From contig DVMK01000098.1 of assembly GCA_018715025.1 (NCBI GenBank), forward strand, positions 1 through 16,739: a DNA stretch of 16,739 nt, in the 5' to 3' direction. The notes below the pieces were generated by a model. The model had not been told where the DNA came from. It did no database searches and saw only the letters and a program-made list of their open reading frames with translations. The position numbers and the translations under genes were made by a program. Below, piece after piece: positions 13,820 through 16,739 of the stretch. This DNA comes from Candidatus Caccousia avistercoris (lineage in GTDB: Bacteria > Bacillota > Clostridia > Oscillospirales > Acutalibacteraceae). How positions within the stretch are numbered: position 1 is the stretch's first letter; each line of letters begins with the position of its first letter.

Positions 13820-16194
13820 AGGCGGAATATCTTTGCCTGCAGGCCTTTGGCTCGTACCGGGAAAGGACAGAGGTGGATTTCACCCTGCTGGGGGAAAGCC
13901 CCCTCTTTCTCATTACCGGATCTACCGGCGGCGGGAAAACTACCCTGCTGGACGCCATGTGCTTCGCCCTGTACTGCCGCTCCACCGGCGGGCGCAGAAG
14001 CTGGGGCAGCATGAGGAACATGCAGGCGGAGGACAGCGAAGAAACCTTTGTGGAGTTTGTTTTCTCCCTGGGAAAAGAGCAGTATCGGTTCCGGCGCAGC
14101 CGATCCTATTATAAGGGCCGCGGCACCGGGGAGCGAAAGACCCGGGAAGAGCACGCCTGCTGGCGGCGCGCAGGCGGGGAATGGGAGCTTCTCGCCGCCG
14201 GTGCGGAAAGCCGCGTGCGGGAAAAGGCGGAGGAGCTGCTGGGCCTGACCTGCGAGCAGTTTTCCCAGGTGGTGGTGCTGCCCCAGGGGGATTTCCTGCG
14301 CCTGCTGCTGGCAAGCTCCAGGGAAAAGGCGGCCATGTTCCAGACCCTGTTCGGCGCCGCCCGGTGGGAGCGGGCCGCCCGCCGCCTGAAGGAGATGGCC
14401 GCCCGGCGGAAGGGCGAGGCGGACCGCCTGACGGCGGAACGGGCCTCCCTTCTCTCACGGGAAGAGGCGGAAACCCCGGAACAGCTGACGGAAAAGCTGA
14501 ACCAGTACGGGGAAGAGCAGAAAGCCCTGGCCCAGGAGGCGGCCCGCCTGGAAGCGGCCTTCCAGAAGGCGACCCAGGCCTGGAACCAGGCGGAGCTTCT
14601 GGAAAAGCAGTTCCGCCGCCGGGAAGAGCTGGCCGCCCGGGAACAGCGGCTGCGGGGGCGCGAGCCGGAGCTTTTGGCCAAGCGGGAACGGCTGGCCCTG
14701 TGCCGGAAGGCCGCGGCCTTCGCCCCCCACTACCGTTCCCTGCAGGCGCTGGAAAAGGAGCAGGCTGCCCGCAGGCAGGCGCTGGAAAAGGAGCAGGCCG
14801 CCGGGCGGGCCGCCCTGGAGCAGCTGGCCCGGCAGGAGGTGAAGCGGAACCAGGAGCGGGAACAGGCCGCCCAGCGGTGCGCCAAGGGCGAGGAATACAT
14901 TCGCGGGCTGCGGCAGGCCGCCCAGCAGCTGGCCCCCCTCACCGCCCAGGTGCAGGCGCTCACCCGCCAGAATGCGGCGGGGGCCCTGGCCGCCGGGATG
15001 CAGGAGGGCCAGCCCTGCCCGGTGTGCGGTTCTGTCCACCACCCCAGACCCGCCGCCCCCAGCCCCGCCCTGCGGCAGGCCCAAGAAAAGCTGGAGGCCG
15101 CCCGCCAGGCCGCCGCCAAGCAGGCCGCCGCCGAGCAGCGGCTGGAACAGCGCCGGGCAGAGCAGAAGAGCGCGGAAGCCGCGCTGGAAGCCTGCCGCCG
15201 GGAACAGGCGGAGGCCAAAGCGCGGCAGCAGGCCGGGCAGGCCGCCCTGCAAAGCGCGGCAGAGACCCTGGCCCGCACCGGCCGAGAGAAGGAGGAGGCC
15301 AGGGCAGGGTTCCTGGCCAGCCTCTCCCCGCAGGAAGCCCGCGTCCCCCTGGAAGAGCTGCTGTTGAGCGAGGAAAAGCTGGCCGCCCTGGAGCAGGAGC
15401 AGGAGGAGTACCGGGCCGCCCTGGAAGCCTGCCGCAGCCAGCTGCGGGAGGCGGAAAAGGAGCTGGCCGGAAGGGAGCGCCCCGCCCTGCAGCAGGCCCG
15501 GGCCGGCCTGGAGGAAGCCCGCCGGAAGCGGGAGGAAGCGGTGCGCCGGGCCGGCGTTCTGGCCCAGCGGCTGGAAAGCGGCGAAAAATCCCTGGCCCTG
15601 CTGGCCGCCCTGGAGCAGAAAGCCGCCAGGGCCGGGGAGGAGTACGCCCGCACCGAACGGCTGGCCGCCCTTCTCTCCGGGCGGAATCCCAGAAAAATCC
15701 CGCTGCAGCAGTTTGTGCTGGGCGTTATGCTGGACGACGTGCTCTCCAGCGCCAACCTGTTTTTCGCCCAGTTCAGCAGCAACCGGTACGCCCTTCGCCG
15801 GGTGCGGGGCCCCTCCGGGGGCAACGCCCTGGCCGGGCTGGATCTGGAGGTGCTGGACGGCCAGAGCGGCGGCGCCCGCGCGGTGGAAACCCTTTCCGGC
15901 GGCGAGCTGTTCCTGGCCTCCCTCTCCCTGGCCTTCGGCCTTTCCAGCGTGGTGCAGGGCAGCTCCGGCAGCGTCCGCCTGGACTCCATCTTCATCGACG
16001 AGGGCTTCGGCAGCCTGGATCAGGAAACCCTGGACACCGCCATGCGGGCTTTGGGGCAGGTACAGGGCGCGGGCCGCATGGTGGGCATCATTTCCCATGT
16101 GAGCGAGCTGAAATCCCGCATTGTGAACCAGATCTGCGTGTCCCGCACTCCCTCCGGTTCCAGCACCCTCTCTGTCTCTGGCGTGGGCGGCTGA
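13816..16194 (+). CDS. sbcC: Exonuclease SbcC (Rad50-type ATPase), compact form
   Basis: A 792-residue SMC-like ATPase partner of SbcD. Both halves of the ABC head are present: Walker A GSTGGGKT at 35-42, with Gly at the position usually Ala (GxTGAGKT/S), and at the C-terminus signature LSGGE (693-697) and Walker B D728-E729 (IFIDEGFGSLD). Between about 190 and 640 lies a coiled coil rich in A, E, Q, R and L. A zinc hook CPVCG (C401, C404) sits near its centre. QVVVLPQGDFLRLLLA (about 154-169) is a family block. Well-known SbcC proteins exceed 1000 residues, so the arms here are short. A tandem 33-nt duplication lies in the coiled coil. The start overlaps the sbcD stop. Both head halves and the hook are intact, so I regard it as functional, not truncated. 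Confidence 0.95.
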   Translation: MKAEYLCLQAFGSYRERTEVDFTLLGESPLFLITGSTGGGKTTLLDAMCFALYCRSTGGRRSWGSMRNMQAEDSEETFVEFVFSLGKEQYRFRRSRSYYKGRGTGERKTREEHACWRRAGGEWELLAAGAESRVREKAEELLGLTCEQFSQVVVLPQGDFLRLLLASSREKAAMFQTLFGAARWERAARRLKEMAARRKGEADRLTAERASLLSREEAETPEQLTEKLNQYGEEQKALAQEAARLEAAFQKATQAWNQAELLEKQFRRREELAAREQRLRGREPELLAKRERLALCRKAAAFAPHYRSLQALEKEQAARRQALEKEQAAGRAALEQLARQEVKRNQEREQAAQRCAKGEEYIRGLRQAAQQLAPLTAQVQALTRQNAAGALAAGMQEGQPCPVCGSVHHPRPAAPSPALRQAQEKLEAARQAAAKQAAAEQRLEQRRAEQKSAEAALEACRREQAEAKARQQAGQAALQSAAETLARTGREKEEARAGFLASLSPQEARVPLEELLLSEEKLAALEQEQEEYRAALEACRSQLREAEKELAGRERPALQQARAGLEEARRKREEAVRRAGVLAQRLESGEKSLALLAALEQKAARAGEEYARTERLAALLSGRNPRKIPLQQFVLGVMLDDVLSSANLFFAQFSSNRYALRRVRGPSGGNALAGLDLEVLDGQSGGARAVETLSGGELFLASLSLAFGLSSVVQGSSGSVRLDSIFIDEGFGSLDQETLDTAMRALGQVQGAGRMVGIISHVSELKSRIVNQICVSRTPSGSSTLSVSGVGG
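14743..14808 (+). repeat. Tandem 33-nt duplication in the sbcC coiled coil
   Basis: Two adjacent 33-nt units (14743-14775 and 14776-14808) encode near-identical 11-residue segments (copy 1 ALEKEQAARRQ, copy 2 ALEKEQAAGRA); a weaker third start, ALEQLARQ, follows. The first 20 or so bases of each unit are identical (CAGGCGCTGGAAAAGGAGCA), which points to recent slippage. Eleven residues is a hendecad step compatible with a coiled coil. Confidence 0.75.
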
Positions 16195-16222
16195 GCGCCC
16201 TGGGGTTTTGAGAAAATAGAAC

Positions 16223-16281
16223 AAGAGCGCAGCCCCACGGAGGAAGAGTTTCCCGCGGGGCTGCGCTCTTTTCGCTCCGCT
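16223..16281 (+). terminator. Strong intrinsic terminator after sbcC
   Basis: AAGAGCGCAGCCCC (16223-16236) pairs perfectly over 14 bp with 16257-16270 around a 20-nt loop. TTCGCTCCGCTTTTT follows. It lies 29 nt after the sbcC stop and should end the whole downstream transcript. Confidence 0.85.
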
Positions 16282-16346
16282 TTTTCTGTTATCGCACCTG
16301 ATTATAATTTCATCTAGTTTTTACTCTGCCGCTCGCCGCGGCGGGC

Positions 16347-16374
16347 CATACTTTCTTGACGAAAAGAAAGTATG
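16347..16374. repeat. CTTTCTT/AAGAAAG hairpin element
   Basis: CATACTTTCTT (16347-16357) pairs perfectly over 11 bp with 16364-16374 around a 6-nt loop. A G/C palindrome follows at 16384-16398. The pyrimidine-arm/purine-arm design followed by G-rich DNA echoes the element at 9827-9846. Confidence 0.5.
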
Positions 16375-16463
16375 CAAAGATTCGCGGGGGGCCCCCGCCC
16401 CCTCGACCCCTGGGGCTGTCCTGCCTCTCCCTCGCCGCTCACTTTTCCCTCAGCGCTTGGCCG

Positions 16464-16508
16464 GCTTGTGCCCTTAGGGTCACGAAACGCCGGCCCCTTT
16501 ACAGGAAC
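16464..16508. repeat. Direct repeat, copy 1
   Basis: A 45-nt unit with core GCCCTTAGGGTCACGAAACG followed by CCGGCCCC and TTACAGGAAC. Copy 2 begins 229 nt downstream. The two differ by a 2-nt insertion and two substitutions. Confidence 0.75.
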
Positions 16509-16617
16509 ACTCGCAATCTTAGGATTGCGAAAGTTTCTCTGCGTTTTTGGGGGTACGGCACACCGGTAGCTGGTGGGCAACAGGGGGCTGACCTCTCAGG
16601 GAAAAGTAGGGCGGCGT

Positions 16618-16661
16618 GAACGATAGATTTACGGGGACGCTACCCCGTAAATATGTCGTTC
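16618..16661. repeat. Long imperfect hairpin between the direct repeats
   Basis: ATTTACGGGG (16627-16636) pairs perfectly with 16643-16652 around a 6-nt loop, and GAACGA (16618-16623) pairs with TCGTTC (16656-16661) after a 3-nt imperfect zone. The total is about 18 paired positions. No T-run follows, so it is more like a palindromic repeat than a terminator. Confidence 0.55.
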
Positions 16662-16692
16662 GACGCGTGACGCGGCTTTGCCGCGGCACAAT

Positions 16693-16739
16693 GCTTGTCT
16701 GCCCTTAGGGTCACTAAACGCCGGCCCCCTTACAGGAAC
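16693..16739. repeat. Direct repeat, copy 2 (reaches the window end)
   Basis: A second copy of the unit at 16464-16508, with core GCCCTTAGGGTCACTAAACG. It is cut by the window end, so its true length and any further copies cannot be seen. Confidence 0.75.

Larger units (their letters stand above)
16282..16739. other. Gene-free tail rich in hairpins and repeats
   Basis: No gene is supported from the sbcC terminator to the window end. Short open frames exist on both strands (about 16314-16619), but they cross hairpins and a direct repeat and have no ribosome binding site or recognisable domain. Visible hairpins are 16347-16374, 16384-16398, 16511-16530 (TCGCAATC/GATTGCGA), 16618-16661 and 16671-16685 (CGCGGC/GCCGCG). 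The region looks like a mosaic of dispersed intergenic repeats and continues past the window. Confidence 0.6.

Noticed and set aside
14181..16211. Long frames overlapping sbcC on both strands (676 codons on +, 589 on -)
   Set aside because: Composition is almost entirely G, A, R and P (or G, L and Q), typical of shifted reading of GC-rich coiled-coil codons; sbcC with all its motifs is the real gene.
16314..16619. Small open frames on both strands in the 3' tail (87 and 88 codons)
   Set aside because: They run through hairpins and the direct repeat, lack binding sites and domains, and look like chance readings of repeat DNA.
16464..16739. CRISPR-like interpretation of the direct repeat
   Set aside because: Only two imperfect copies 229 nt apart, no regular spacers and no cas genes.
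1..16739. tRNA, rRNA, transposase, phage or defence genes
   Set aside because: I looked in the gene-free gaps and saw no cloverleaf, rRNA motif or supporting protein motif.

Overview
The window is about 16.7 kb of GC-rich DNA (GC at most third codon positions). It comes from a Gram-positive-type organism: AGGAGG-like ribosome binding sites precede almost every gene, the peptide-binding protein is a lipoprotein, and the oligopeptide transporter resembles the Opp/Ami type of Firmicutes. Gene content, GC and the hairpin-rich intergenic repeats suggest a high-GC gut clostridium of the Oscillospirales (Faecalibacterium/Gemmiger/Flavonifractor neighbourhood). That placement is inference and was not tested by a search. 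All genes I support lie on the + strand.

Layout. (1) 1-225: a strong hairpin, probably the terminator of a gene outside the window, then a -10-like promoter. (2) 226-1900: rsmI (16S rRNA C1402 2'-O-methyltransferase), then a beta-lactamase-fold serine hydrolase without a signal peptide. (3) 1901-2361: an AT-rich control region with terminator-like hairpins, a CodY-box-like site, an extended -10 promoter and a leader of about 250 nt. (4) 2362-5413: L-Ala-D/L-Glu epimerase (ykfB type) and a lipoprotein oligopeptide-binding protein (oppA). (5) 5414-5729: a terminator-like hairpin and a fresh promoter. (6) 5730-9754: oppB, oppC, oppD, oppF. (7) 9755-10095: a hairpin-rich gap. (8) 10096-12664: LD-carboxypeptidase (ldcA), a second beta-lactamase-fold serine hydrolase, and a two-SH3b plus NlpC/P60 endopeptidase (ykfC type). 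(9) 12674-16194: sbcD and a short sbcC. (10) 16195-16739: a strong terminator, then non-coding DNA with hairpins and a 45-nt direct repeat.

How the genes work together. Genes 2362-12664 encode what is needed to import and dismantle muropeptide stems. Opp brings the peptides in, LdcA removes the terminal D-Ala of the tetrapeptide, the YkfC-like enzyme cuts gamma-D-Glu-diaminopimelate to release L-Ala-D-Glu, and the epimerase converts that to L-Ala-L-Glu for ordinary peptidases. This is the logic of the Bacillus subtilis dpp-ykf locus. The unusual parts are a serine hydrolase embedded between ldcA and ykfC (with a divergent relative beside rsmI), the tight linkage of sbcCD to the same gene string, and the internal promoter/terminator architecture. 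I see no CRISPR array, tRNA, rRNA, transposase, phage gene or defence system.
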